Source: Trichostrongylus colubriformis (lineage: Eukaryota > Nematoda > Chromadorea > Rhabditida > Trichostrongylidae). From it: a stretch of 64,000 bases of DNA. Shown in pieces: positions 44,540 through 57,356 of the stretch. The notes beneath the pieces are model-generated. The model was given only the letters and a program-made list of their open reading frames with translations. It searched no databases and was not told the DNA's origin. The stretch lies in contig OZ022256.1 in assembly GCA_963978905.1 (NCBI GenBank), positions 10,151,501 to 10,215,500 on the forward strand. The letters run 5' to 3'. The position numbers and the translations under genes are program-made. Within the stretch, counting starts at the first letter, position 1. Each line of letters opens with the position of its first letter.

Positions 44540-46320
44540 AAGGTGCGGCTATGAGAAGACGGCTTTTATAAAGCTTGGGGCACACGTTTTCATCGGAAAT
44601 TTCGTCAATATGGTCCTTTTAGACCCCTAGCTTTCATTTGTGTGACCCATTCTAGGGGTTTTCATTTCCCACATTACAACCATCACTGTCTCAAAGAAAG
44701 ATTCGTCCGATAATAAGTCTTCATGCAACATTTCCTCATCTCTCCCGCTCTTCATCGATCATGCTAATAAAGAGCCGTTGTCTTTTTAACTGAGCCATTC
44801 ATTATGCCTTTAAATATTTTCACCGCTTACTGAAGCTTATCCCAGGTCTTGACAGCATTCATAACGGAATGGTGGAGGGGCTCTCCTCTCACCCAGAATT
44901 TTGCCACATCCAGTCTGAAAACCGTAGCTTTTATTTGGGCGACTAACATCAAGAAATTTTCAGAGGATTACCCATATTATATCACTGCATTCTGCAACAC
45001 CTCTACGGGGATAAGAAAATCAGAACTGTGGAGGCATGTTCATTATTGATGGAATGGCGAGTTTTAAAGACACCGGGGGGTGGCGATTTTGGTCTACGGT
45101 AAGGCCTACCGTAACGCTTGCGGCTCATTAGGTTGCAGGTATAGCATAATCGATACCTTGCCAAGACTCCGAGTGTGAATTTTTTCACCACGAATACCTT
45201 TTTTCTTACCCATTCGCTCGTTTCCCTTCAGCACATCCACGATGCAGATGAGCGGCAGATGTGAATACAGTCCACACAATTCTGCTTTTGGATCCGAATT
45301 TCTCTGCCGGTTATCGCTTTAATTCTCAAGAGTTCATTTCAAAGCGATTGTTTCTTCCCATCTTCCTCCTTCCCCCGTCCCCTCCCGGTTCTTCCGAAGA
45401 AATGATCTGTGAAGAACCTCGCTCAGAAAAGTGCTCGTTGGAATATTTATTGCGGGTTCGCCTTAATGCATGTCGCCCGTATGGATTCACGAGTGGATTG
45501 CGCGAGAAGCCATTATTTGTTCCACCACGTATATAAGTAACTCTTGCTCTTGATGAGTTATGCAGGTAATCAAGTACCGTGCGCACGATTAATAGTGTTC
45601 CATACAATTCTGCTATTCAGAAATATGGGTCGAATTGAGATCAAAGTATGGTTCATTATATAATTTCGTGATGACGAGCTCACTACTTATAGATATGACC
45701 CTACCGCGGCCACATATCGCTTTCACTACACTTACGTTTACAACACTGCCTGTATACTTGTTGATATTTTTTCTATTTGTAAACAACCTAAAATGCCTCC
45801 GTTCTACATTCTGATTCTTTCTCAAGTGAGTTTATTCCTGTTTATTTCTGTATTTCTGTATTTTAGAACGTATAATTTACCTAAGAGGGGAATACTGAAA
45901 ATTCAAAATATATCAACCGGGCGCGGAAGGTGACATAAGAGTGAACACGAAGATAGTTTTGTATTAGGTGTGTAATCAGATCCTTTTTCTTTAAATATGA
46001 TTTCTTAACTTCAGTTATCCTACAGGAATCCAGTATTATTATGTGTTCTAGAAAAAACCTCAGCCATTTTTAGAAACCCGCCGGTCGGATCCCACATCAT
46101 CAGTGTTCAGCTTTTTCCAAGAATTAATGCAGGTGGCTCATTGAAACAGTGATTCCTTTTTAGAGTGCACCACGCACTCCACTTTCATTCACAACTGTGG
46201 AGGCAGGTGGCATGTTATTTGACATATACAGTTAGTGATAAGACCAGCCAATCTCTCCACCATGTGCCTACAGAGAATAAATTCCTGCTGAGTTCTCTTG
46301 AAAAAATTCACACTCGGAGT
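44540..46320 (+). repeat. Third, partial copy of the Srv upstream and exon 1 region
   Basis: Similar to 29260-31660 and 57370-59840 ahead of exon 1, then to the intron 1 stretch 33540-33800. It lacks the BEL, mariner and TIR insertions and never reaches an exon 2. It is a truncated duplicate inside unit 1. Confidence 0.7.
45671..45825 (+). pseudogene. Srv exon 1 remnant, frameshifted
   Basis: Aligns with exon 1 of genes A and B from the conserved ATG to the donor CAA|GTGAGT, but is 155 bp long instead of 156. One base is missing in the TTGATATTTTTTCTATTTG stretch inside the TM1 codons. No exon 2 or later exon follows before unit 2. It is a dead fragment. Confidence 0.75.
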
Positions 46321-47069
46321 CTTGGCAAGGTATCGAGTGTGCTATACCTGCAACCTAATGATTCTCTTTTGGCTCCTCTTCCGAGTGGGAACAGCACGAG
46401 TTGTTTTACACAAAACTGTTGAAATTAATAATATCTTAAAATGTGAACTCAAATGAAGTGTTCACTCAGTGGATTTGCTTGCAGTGTCATTGGAAGTGGG
46501 CAGCCGCAGCTGAGTCTAATTCTTGCATGCTATGAGTGCCTAGATATGCAGTAACAGATTCATGCCCTAGTGAGTTGTTCGCCTGTGCTATTTGATTTCG
46601 ATAAAGCATTATATTTGTATTGCCGTTAATATTTTCACAAAATCGGTTGAGATTTTATAAAGGTTTGCGATGTGCATCCAGTCGCTTACAAAGGGCCTTT
46701 TTGTCCTTTTCTGTTTTTCTAATACATTCTTGGCATATTACCGAGTTTTCCAACTCCTGCAGTTGACATATTTCGTCACTGCAGTGCTTGCATTGAAGTA
46801 TTCCGTAATGTATGCAGCAGTTCACACCAAGTTACTTGAATAAACAAAGCATTCGAATGCCTTTGCATTTTGACTGATTTCAAGCATAGAGACTACTCGA
46901 AGTGATTCCTTCTTACTCACATAATCAAGAAGAGAAGATGGCATTGGGAACAATACGGCATCACGCCCCAATGGTTCGGATGTAGCATGCCTTCTCACCC
47001 TTTAATATCCATCACTTCCCCAAATCAGAATGAAAGTTGTTACAGTGATAGTGAGTGGGCAAGAGTCTC
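46321..47069. other. Intergenic, no gene
   Basis: No coding region or repeat recognised. Confidence 0.35.
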
Positions 47070-47144
47070 GGTCCCGGAAGGGGCTCGAACGCGAATTCCG
47101 TTTGTTTTGGGGAAATCATTCGAACCATTGTACCACTGAGACCC
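47070..47144 (-). tRNA. tRNA-like sequence, probably pseudogene or SINE head
   Basis: On the minus strand GGTCTCAGTGGTACAATGG (A-box-like) is followed about 45 bases later by GCGTTCGAGCCCC (B-box-like), ending near GGGACC, which can pair with GGTCTC. The T stem does not pair and no clean anticodon loop is seen, so a working tRNA is unlikely. Confidence 0.3.
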
Positions 47145-47279
47145 TTTCGCCATTCCACTGCTTCTTTATGGTATATTCACCATACTGATTAGCACGTATG
47201 TCCAGAATTATGAAGGAAGAGTTTGAGTCTTCGGGCTGAGTTTTTGTGTATAACTCTAAGAGGAGGGTCAGAAGGTCAG

Positions 47280-50200
47280 TAGGACCATTCTCGATGAGGT
47301 GCACATGACTGTATACGTCCTGAAACGATGAACTTAAATTTGCTCTCCAGATTTGCAAAACGGCTCTGAACGGTGTTGTTCATTCAGAAAAGCCTTTATT
47401 ACTCCGCTCTGCGAACGAAGTTATGAGGACTTTCCTGAACAGCTATACCGCTACTAGTAAGTGCAAGCGCCCGTGAAGCTCAAGCAGGGGTTTTCGCGCA
47501 AAATCCTCAGTCTTGGGTGTCCGGCTCTTACCCGGTCTGTCTGTTCCACAGGGGCTGTCGGTATAATCGTGTTTCGGAGTTCAGACAAACATCTATGACC
47601 ATCTAAGGCTACGTGAGAGCACCATTGCCGACTCGTGCGGGTATAGGAATTTGATGCTGCTCGGGTGATGAGTCTGATTTGGAAGATAAACGTGTTCCCA
47701 ATCAAGAGTGGCGCTCATGTTTTTTTTGGCTATTGAATATTTCTCTGATCCGTTGGTTAAACGACTACAAGCCATATCAACTTTTTATACAACTGCTAGT
47801 AGCTGCACGAATAATCGCGCGTCGGTCTTCCTGACCAACCCTAGTGTTTTGTTTTAGGCAGTTTTCCTGCTCTCTGACGCGTCTTCTGAAGCATACATGT
47901 AAATAAATGAATAAATGATAAAATAAACCAGTGTTATTTTCACGTTCGGAAAGTGGTATCACCCTTGAGGGCATGTTTTCAGACTGATCGAGATTTCGAC
48001 CAGAATATGAAAGGACTGCTGGATAAATCGAGGCACCCATATAGTAAGTGGTGTTATTTTCCAACTTTTTGCGTGAAAAAGCTACCGAATGTAACAGAGG
48101 CAACCGAAACATGCCTAAACAAGTGCCTTTTGCAGCAAAGACCGAAGGAAAACCTTTTCTTGACAAGGGTCAACATCTTCCCCTCTGTGGAATGTGTTCC
48201 TTTCAGACGAAATTTCGATTTGCTGAGAACCTGTCTTCCCAGGTAGTTCGGCTGCCTGAATAAGAAAACAGCTCTGGATTTGCGCAAAGGCGCATGGACC
48301 GCGCGCTACTGCCTCCTGCACTTACTACAAAACCGCTCACACTTTTTGGAAAATCGACGGTGGGCAACGGATTGAACGGCACAAACCGTCGCACTGCTAT
48401 AACTTCGTCAAAATTGAAAAAAATGGGAATAAATAAGAAGCGCTAGATTCGCATCGATGCGAATGTTCACCTAAGCTTTCGGCATCACGATTCTATGCCG
48501 ACAAAGGCCAACAGGCTAAACACGTTGTCGTGTGAGTGCTGATAACAATAATAAACTTATCTTTAAGAAGCTGAAGAGTGGTAAAAAGGATCTCGGCAGT
48601 GTAATGTATTATCACACATGCGTGAAAACCTTGAAATTTGGGTTTGACTCCCGTTTGACACCAAAGTTTTGCCCGTAACTCAGCGTATGTAGTTGTAATA
48701 ACGTCCGCATTGCGGACTGCTGCTCAAATCGGCAGGTAGCAAAAGTCAAAACATCAAAGAATCAAAATAAATCCTGTATGAATATTTGGATTACGGATTG
48801 AACCACCAATACTGCCACAGCTAAAAGTGGAAATTGGATAGCACAATCCCGAATGTCACCTGTAGGCTTCACTTCACTAGGTACGGTATGCGTTCGGCAT
48901 TACGTCCTGCATTCCGTACATGCCTTTGCTTTCTAATGCGCTGGTGAACTATTAGTCAATCGCATCACTGGAAACATTATTCAAAGTTTAGCATTATCGA
49001 CAAACAACTTTCTTTCTCTAACAATGTTGTTCACATCTGAAATTAACATTATTATGTTTATGTACAAACTTGGCTTGGCTTGAATTCCACGCACGCTGCT
49101 TGAACAGCCGCAGATTCTACATAAATCTTTCAGTAGCGGAAGTTATTGAAAAATTAATCGCTCAATTCAATTCACATACGAGGTAGTATTTCTCTGGCGC
49201 TGATAAATTATATACTAATCATGTCACTGAACACATGACGTGAAGTTTAGCATTGTCGACAGACAACTTCTTTTTCCTAACAATGTTATTCACACCTGAA
49301 ATTATTCCTGCTCTTGGGTTTTATCACTTTTACAAACTTCGCTCTGCTTGCATTCCGCGTACGCTGTTTAGCCGAAGATTCTGAATTTCCTTGTGGCACA
49401 ATTCGCCGAAAAAATTTATTTGTGGCATAATTCGCCGAAAAATTAGCTAGGTAATTCATCTCAATGGTGACAGTATTTTATTTTTTTTTTGAAAAAAAAA
49501 AATCATAAATCCAAAAACATTTGCCCTTTGTTATGGTATTATCGTCAGAATTTTCTGCTGTCTCTATTTTTGTTAAGAGCTTTTTTTCGGAATCCATACA
49601 GTTGACAGATCCAAGCCAACGAAATTCTGCTACTTTCCTTGAGGTCCTACTAGTCGCTCACCTTTTCGAGACAGAGCACAACCACCTGCAGTATAAAAAT
49701 ACCAAGCGGTTCAGCTAATGCAGCGTATTGCACGCGACATGGTCAGAACCCCAATAAATAGAGCCCCTTGTTAACATCAGTCCTCATCTCGAGTATTCCG
49801 TTAGCTTAGCCACCGTTATCAACTTGCTCCAACCACCAGGGCTACTCCTACTTCGCTGTGTGCCCCACGCACCAAAACGAACCCAAACAAGGTTCCGGCA
49901 AAGGATCTACGGTGTGCTTTCCGACGCAAGTTCCGTCATAAGCCGTCTCTCTGGAAATTGTCCATCAACGAAGAAATATCGTCCTATTTTTGATTTCCCT
50001 CATTCCGTAACGGTGCCTCTGACTGCATCGTTTACGAACGTCTGAATCCTTCTCTCATTCTCACAAATATGCCGCGCCCGATCACGGCCAGAGACCAGCA
50101 GTGATGGGTACAGAAAAACAAAGTTTGGAAAAGAAATAACCCTTCAAAAATCTCCTCTTGTGGCTGGGGCGCAAAGCCGCTGTAGATGTGCGCCCGGCTT

Positions 50201-53200
50201 CATTACTCCCATTTTATTTCGTAGCTGACTTCAGCAACCTCAGTGTGGGAAAGGCGGGCAGTCGAGTGTTTCATTTATTAACAAGTATGCTGTACTGTTT
50301 ATTTTGAATAGCTTTTCACGTGAAAATATTCAATTCAGTGCTTTATATCACCTTGATATCTTTCACTCCGAGAAAATCAACCAATTATGTGTCCCGTACT
50401 TAGCCCAAACATCTTCTGCAATTTTCACCAGTTGGTTGAACAAAAAGTTGCGTCGCTCTTGTTCCAAATTCGGTTTTCCCGCCACAACTCGGTGATCTTA
50501 ATGAGAACTTCGATTAATCAAGGCAAGAAATTTTTTCAACCGGACCGCTAGAAGACTGGTGAAGTGTTAGGAACACATACCATGTAGGAGCGGGGAAACA
50601 GCACTGATCAGATTCACCCTTCTAATGAAATAATATGAAAAATGTCAACTGGATCTTTGTTAATGGTATTGAAATTGAATCCGAACTGCAGCCAAAACAA
50701 AAACCAATAATGTTTTCGATTGAGCAGAAGAAATTCTTCCAAGAGGTTCATAAAGCATTGCTGAGCAAGAAGTTTGAAAGAAAAATTTCCATAATGAATA
50801 AGCGTAAATGCTTTCGGGGAGATACCTTTAGAAAAAGGAAGGCGCGACTTCTTGATCAACCAAGTTTTGGAACTTGCAAAAGGGATCGGGGCTAAGTACG
50901 GAGTACATGATTGGTTGATTTTCCTGAAGTAAAATATATTGTTTTAGTTATCGCCGGTTTAGTCAATTTTTGTCTGCTAGAACCCACCGCGGCAGCCTAA
51001 AAATCGGCCCCGCCATGACTTACTGAAAATTAAGCAAATAGTCCATGAGTTGCCGCACAGACTTGCAAATTTCTTGAAAAATTTTCGTTCAAAAAAATGG
51101 CATTACTTATTGAATGATCCAGTAATTTTCTTGGAGAGGAAGATGGGATCGGAAAAATTGTCTATTCCATTCGTTCGAGTGCACTGGGAAGAAAGACAAT
51201 TCCCTTGTGTTGTAGAGGTAATATGGAAAGTAAGAAAGAAAGGCCTGTGTCGGATCAGTCAATACAATCAACCTCTAGCGCACACGTACTAGGCCTCAAA
51301 GAATCACTGCGGATGCATCGCGCATTCTAGTTCCATTCAGAATCGTGATGGGACGTAAATGCAATTGGCCTTTACAGTGAATTGCGGGAGCCAACCGATG
51401 TTCAAGTCACTGCATTAATCCACTCAGGCGAGTCTGTTGCCAATTCACCTACACAGGGTTGAAGGTACGCTCGCCCCTTGGGCATTAATGCGAGATTTGA
51501 TCCCCGCAACGAGAGTGAGGTTGACGCGCCTTCTGTCACTGCGCCACCTTCGCTCTCAGCATTCTTATAGAATTGACAGCCGTGTAATATTTTATTGATC
51601 ATCACTACATTTGAAATAGCCACTGTTTCGAAGTCTAGCAGTCTGTGTGAGACACAGACGTAATCAGCTTAACGCCTGCTCAAGATCTCAATAATTCCGT
51701 AAGTGTTGACAAGCTTGGTAGCATAATCGTAATCCCTTCAGATGCAGCAACAGCCACATGAGTGACAATAAAAGAAATCTTGTTTGTGAATAGTAAGTTA
51801 AGGCAATTTACACTACTTGCACCTCAGCAGACGTGATAGGAATGCAAGGCACCAGGAAAGGTATGGGAGTGTTCAAGGACGGGCGACATCCTTGTTGTGA
51901 TTGAAAGCTCAGGGTCTCAGTAAATCGTGTGTCGTGCAACTCGCTTTGAACGGTCCGCTAAGTGGGTTGAAGCGCTATATTATGAAATTAGAGGTGCTGA
52001 GGAAAAAACCGTCGAAAAAAATTCAAAATAAAACTCCGGAAATCGCCGAAATAAGATCTTCTGGCAGGCACCTGAACATGGACGAGATTACCACTTGAAG
52101 ACGAACCTTTGATTCAGCTCCTGCTGAATGGTATCATAAGGAACTCTGGAATATCATCTGTGGCCTCATGCCAACGTCTCCTTTATCAGAGGCGTCTCTT
52201 CCTTATCTTATACTATCACACAAATCGTAAGCCTCATTCGCCACGTTGTTGCCACCAATGCTACTATCACTGCCCACAATCACGTGTGGGATGAACGGGC
52301 CTGGGCTGCTTGCTGGAGTCGGGCTTTCTTTTTTGGCTCTGCACTCTCTAGGAACTGAAACCCCCTCCTCGGTAAAGGTACAGTCTACTAGATGTGAGTC
52401 GAACTATCTGACCATGCTGTAATATCCCAGTGATCCTGGAATGCTCCTTTAACATGGTTCTGCGGTGATCGGCGCTCTATTACGCTTGGTTTGTGCGACT
52501 TTGAGACGGAAAGTAGCGTCTCCAGGTCCACATGTGACACCATGGGTGTCAGCTGATGGCGCCATAATAGGAAGATGCTGAAGCGATAATCTTGTCCTCT
52601 GCCGTTTTCAAGCGCAATCGTTTTAGGACTCAATTAACACGACATCTCAAACTCGCAGTCATTGTGTGATGCCCCACACCTGGCTATGCGAATTTTTGTC
52701 TCATTTATCTCTTCTCATTGACGGTGGCACCCACAGACGCTTCCATTTTCGAATGCGGTGGTGAGCGCCATTTGGGGAGGTGGGTCGCGCCTAAAGGGTG
52801 CTCTGGGGGCTGATGGTTCCACGATAGGGAGCCTTATTTGAGGGGCGGGATGGAGAGATCGTGATTACAGAGATCAACCATGGTCCCAGGCTAGGTGATA
52901 AGCAGAAAGTGCCGTCGACTGGCCCGGTTAGGTTTGTATGAAATTATGGTTGAATTTGAGTGATCAACACAAAAATTACAGTAATAAACTACTTAGTAGA
53001 CTTAGTAGTACTGTACAGTCGGCAATGATTACTGATACTGTAGAGATTGTGCAAATGCACAATATTGAGGGAAGAGGAACTCAACGACCATTTCATTCCG
53101 TTGTCTCTCCTTTGCTAAGCTACTTATCACCTCTACCTGGTTCCACACGTAGTAATCGAGCGGATGGTCTGGAAGAATATGGCCAGTACGCATGTCGTCG

Positions 53201-53398
53201 GTGCTTCTCGCCACGCCTCTGTCTTGAACTTGCACCTTATTCCTTCTCTATCCTTATCCATTCCATTTGACGACTTATCAGTTCTTTTGTTCTCGCTACC
53301 TTTTGCACTAGTCAATGGTTCACAGTTAATGGTTAAACGTCAGCATCTTTTGTGAAGCTGCCTAGAGCTTCGTCACTGGGGTGGTCACGCATCTTATA
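47280..53398. other. Intergenic part of unit 2, no recognised gene
   Basis: Matches 18810-27150 of unit 1. ORFs such as 50304-50495 and 50635-50895 have unit 1 counterparts but no domain or splice framework. The region about 52150-52800 is the single copy of the block that is doubled in unit 1. Confidence 0.4.
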
Positions 53399-55022
53399 CA
53401 GTGCGTATCAAAAATATAGACGCACCCCCAAAAATAGCGTAACTGAGTTTTGTAAAAACTCACGACCAATTCTCCTATGACTATCGTGATCAGCATGCTC
53501 GAAAACCTAGGTTTACCAAAGTTCATCTATGTCGGAGAAAAATTGGGCAGATTTTAACATTTGGCTCCCATATGGACTGTATCAAAAATATAGACGCACC
53601 TGACGAGCCAGAGCAAAAGAGGGACATATGCAAAGAAACGTTGCTGTTTCAAAAAAGAAATAAGTAGCAGTAAGTGTTCTGCATAATAATCTAAAATGCC
53701 ACGTGGTCCAATTTTGTCGGAGGCCAAGCAGGCTCAGATCCGCGCCCTGCACACAGCGGTCTGAGCAATATTGAAATCGCTCGCCAAATTCGTCGCTCGT
53801 CAAGGGCTGTTGATCGTTATTTACACTCACCGGAGTCCTACGGGAAGAAGAAAAGTTCTGGCAGACCGAAGGAGCTGACTCCTTAAGAAGAACGTCAGAT
53901 CGGCCGAATGGTGTCCAATTCTCTAGTGACTGTCAGTAACGTTCGTGCCAGCTTACGGACTGCCGCTTCTAGAATGACGGTGTGGAGAAGCATCATGCGC
54001 AACAAAACATCGTTCGATGTCGTCTCCGTTCGGCTCCGCGGCTCACACAGTCCCACAAAGAAGCCCGGCTGAAGTTCGCCAAGATGAACATGGCAACAGA
54101 TAGGTCAAGGAGGAGGGTCTTCTTAACGAGGCTTCCAGCATCAACATCTGCTTTTCAAGTGATATTTTCGGACGAAAAAAAGTTCAATTTAGACGGACCA
54201 GACGGCTATGCTTATTGTTGGAGGGACCTACACAAGGAACCGAAGCTCCTCAGCAGGCGCGATTCCGGTGGAGGCGTGGCCATGGTGTGGGGAGGATTCC
54301 ACCAAAGAGGGAAGTTTATGTTAGCTTTTGTCTCAACATGCATGTCTTCGTCGAACTACCAGCATGTGCTGGAGCATCATCTTCTACCTGTGTTGGCTAA
54401 CCGGGGCGAAGATGACTTTATTTTACAGCAGGATAACGCCTCCATCCATGTGAGCCGGTGCACGAAATCGTAGTTAAGCGAGCGGAATGTAGTTCTCATG
54501 GACTGGCCTGCAAGCTCTCCTGACCTAAGCACGATAGAGAACATTTGAGGAGTCTTATTCCGGCAGATATACAGCCAGAGAAAGACCTTTACTAGCGTAG
54601 GAGACCTCAAAGTGGCGATCGCTCAGGCTTGGCACCGTTCCTGTATAGACTCCTGTATAGACTTGTACAATCAGTTCCTGTATAGGAACTGTATACACAC
54701 AGTTCCTGTATAGACTTGTACAATCGATGCCAAACCGTGTCTTTGAAGTTATTTCCAAACATGGAGGACCCATTAATTATTAGTGTGCTTGTTTTGTTTT
54801 GTTATCATAATAAATAATAAGGTGCGTCTATATTTTTGATACAGTCCATATGGACGTCAAGTGATAAAATCTGCCCAATTTTTCTCCAATACAAGTGAAA
54901 CCTCGTAAACCTAGGTTTTTGAGCATGCTGATCACGATAGTCACAGGAGAATTGGTCGTGAGTTTCTACAAAACTCAGTTAAGCTATTTTTGGGGGTGCG
55001 TCTATATTTTTGATACGCACTG
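53399..55022 (+). mobile_element. Tc3-like transposon, 1,624 bp, with long terminal inverted repeats
   Basis: Inverted repeats of about 200 bp (53399-53610 and about 54820-55022) begin CAGTGCGTATCAAAAATATA and are flanked by TA (53397-53398 and 55023-55024). An internal copy of ATCAAAAATATAGACGCACC near the inner end of each arm makes the arms carry two transposase-site-like repeats, as known for Tc3. Unit 1 lacks the element at the matching place (about 27150). Confidence 0.92.
53697..54783 (+). pseudogene. Tc3-like transposase, broken
   Basis: Starts MPRGPILSEAKQAQIRAL and ends GGPINY with a TAG at 54781. In between are an HTH (SNIEIARQIRRSSRAVDRYL), VIFSDEKKFNLDGPDGYAYCW (first Asp of DDE), MVWGGFHQRGKF, FILQQDNASIHVS (second Asp) and MDWPASSPDL-TIEN (Glu region). 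It is interrupted by a frame change near 53762, an in-frame TAA near 53884, a further shift near 53960 and a stop at 54471. A small duplication with an internal hairpin (54645-54727) disrupts the C-terminus. It cannot encode a working protein. Confidence 0.88.
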
Positions 55023-55024
55023 TA

Positions 55025-55734
55025 TGTTCCGAGGAAAGTCCTAAAAAATCAATCTGAACAAAACATGTTTTAATTAGCTTCTTCGTGTTATTACACTTCG
55101 AAGCGCATGCTCTTACCAGGCTCTTTCACCTTCCATGGAACTTCGAGAGGAGACATAGGTGGATCTATAGAGTCCCAGTGCTTATTACAAATGTGAAACC
55201 AAAATTGCAGAATGGCGTTCTGAAGTGAATTAAGAGGAGTCAAAGTTTGAGTGCGATGAGTGGCAGTATCTTTCCAGAGGTGCTCTTTTCTGTGTCAACC
55301 ACTATGGCTCAGTGGTAGTGCTCTTGCTCCCCAAATGGGAGGTAGTGTGTTTGCTCCCCGCGGGTGCTAAGTTTTCTACATGTTGTGTTTTTGGCTTCAA
55401 CTGCATCAATTTCAAACTTTGACGCTTTTTGTACCAGCGTCTGACGTGACTGTATGTACCTTTTCAGTCAAAATTGAATACTTTCGTCAATACCAGAAAA
55501 ACCTTTGAAAAGATGTTTCACTTGTCCCTGCATATCAGACTTCCTCTGACTACCACTATTCATCGCATTTAGTAATCTAGCTCGTTTGGGTCCCGGGCGA
55601 GCGAACCAGATATTATTCCGCACAATGAATGTTATATTCGTGTAAAGACGACCGAATTGCTTTGAGAGATCTTTGGCCAATTCGTTATTTTGATCATGAA
55701 CTCGGGAAAGCAGGATGGTCATGGATATGTCTAT
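55025..55734. other. Intergenic part of unit 2 with a tRNA-like trace
   Basis: At 55305-55374 the sequence GGCTCAGTGGTAG followed by GTGTTTGCTCCCC resembles A and B boxes. It is the counterpart of 27438-27510 and is as degenerate. No gene. Confidence 0.35.
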
Positions 55735-57356
55735 AAACGGCGGGGGTCTTATTTCTCGGACTTTTAAACGTTTCATTCCGTTTTTTCACCTTCGTACTAT
55801 TGAGCACGTCGACTTTCTATTTGATAATCTTTCCATACTCGGTCTGAGTTACTTCTATCACTTTCTTTGAAGAGGAGTTTTTCATCATAATTAATTAGCT
55901 GTGTAGAAAGGGTGTTTTCTATCAATAGCTCAGTCTCAATTAAGACACCTGGCTTAAATCAGTGATCTCGTAAATCAGTGATGCGGGTGATCGCTTTTGG
56001 GACACACTGTACAAGGCCGCTTGCGGGACACACTGTACAAGGCCTCTTTTTTTTGGTAGTTATGTACATCCTTGTATCAGAAGATACCATTTTCCTGCTC
56101 AGAAAAAGCAATTATACCGGGAATTTTGTAGAAGCTATTCCAGCCACATCATTTTATACAGGCTTCTGCAGCCTTCTTCCATGTTTCTGACATTTTGATG
56201 AAAGAGCCTCTATTAAACTGTGCTATTGTCAAACCGTTAAAACCACCAGACTGGATCGCCCTTCTTCGAAGTGTTGTGCGTCAATCTACAGCAATTTGAG
56301 AGGTGGTTTCATCAGGCATCAAAACCACAGTCGAAGTAAGACGGGCGTGATTTTCAAATTACTGCTGTGAATTTGGGAGATTAGAAAGGATAAGATAACG
56401 ATGAACTACACAGGAACCATAGAATAAAATGAGAAGAGTTGGAGCGAAAAAGACCTACAGTAGTGAGTAAAAAACGGAATCGGTTGCTCGTATAGAAAAT
56501 CGGCAGCATTTTGCAAGAAATTGTCAAGAAAACATTATTGCTGCTTGGAAGGCAATCTCTCCGTCTACCAGTGTAACCAGCACAAATAGTGCTTTCAGGA
56601 AACCACCTACCAGACTTCTGTAGCGCAAGCTGATTGGCGCACAACTTTTTGAAGAAGGATGATGTAGCCTGGTGGTTTCAACGCTATTCGCTGATAGCAC
56701 AGTTTCATCGAGGCTATTTCATCAAAGTGTCAGAAAGATAGGAAAAGGCTGCAGAAAGTTGTATAAAATGATGTGGTTGGGACAGTTTTTACCGAATTCT
56801 CGGTATAACTTCTTCTGGGCCAAAAAGGAATTATTAAAATCAAGTTCACCATCTGATACAAAAATGTTCATCACTTTTACAACAAACAGACCTTGTAGCA
56901 CTCGCTCTCTTTAGAGAATATTCCCTACAACAGGACCTTGTTACTTTCGTTTTGTTCAGTTATCGTAGTGTTTCCTTTTGAAATTCGCAACACGAGTATC
57001 GCGCCTGTACCCTTCGTGCTGGCAATTTCTGCCACAGTGAGATTTATGACATGATATTGCTCACTATTTCATAAAGATTAGATGTTGACTTCTAAGCAAT
57101 TTCCCGCATCACTGGTTTACGATATTCAGCCAGGTGTTTTAATTGAGACTGAGCTATTGATAGACAACACTCTTTGAACACTGCTAATTAATAAGGATGA
57201 AAGCTCTCCTCTTCAAAGAGAGTGATAGGGTATTTCAGGCCGAATATGGAAAGTCTATCAAATACATATAATAGAATGTCGACGGGTTTGATAGTACGAC
57301 AGTAAAAAAACGGAATGAAACGGTCAAAAATCCGAGAAATATGACCCTCCGCCGTT
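55735..57356. repeat. Long palindrome, about 1.6 kb
   Basis: Left arm about 55735-56330 and right arm about 56590-57356 are imperfect inverted copies. They share AAACGGAATGAAACG, TCAATTAAGACACCTGGC, CCACATCATTTTATACA and CCACCAG-CT-CATC. The centre is about 260 bp. Unit 1 keeps only the right arm (28507-29230). An ORF on the minus strand (56381-56644) spans centre and arm and has no domain. Confidence 0.75.

Larger units (their letters stand above)
18800..47200. repeat. Tandem duplication, unit 1 (~28 kb)
   Basis: Similarity with unit 2 runs collinearly. Matching points are 18810/47280, 20540/48510, 23030/49740, 25370/52110, 27240/55110, 29240/57360, 31373/59573, 37744/61958, 38948/63129 and 39460/63620. 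Identity is high but not complete, with many small indels, so the duplication is older than most transposon insertions that distinguish the units. Exact breakpoints are not resolved by eye. Confidence 0.8.

Noticed and set aside
47070..47144. Functional tRNA gene
   Set aside because: A and B boxes are present but the T stem and anticodon arm do not fold. Kept only as a low-confidence tRNA-like feature.
56381..56644. Minus-strand hydrophobic ORF as a membrane protein exon (also 28307-28489)
   Set aside because: Lies across the arm and centre of a long palindrome. The frame is not preserved between the units beyond a short stretch.
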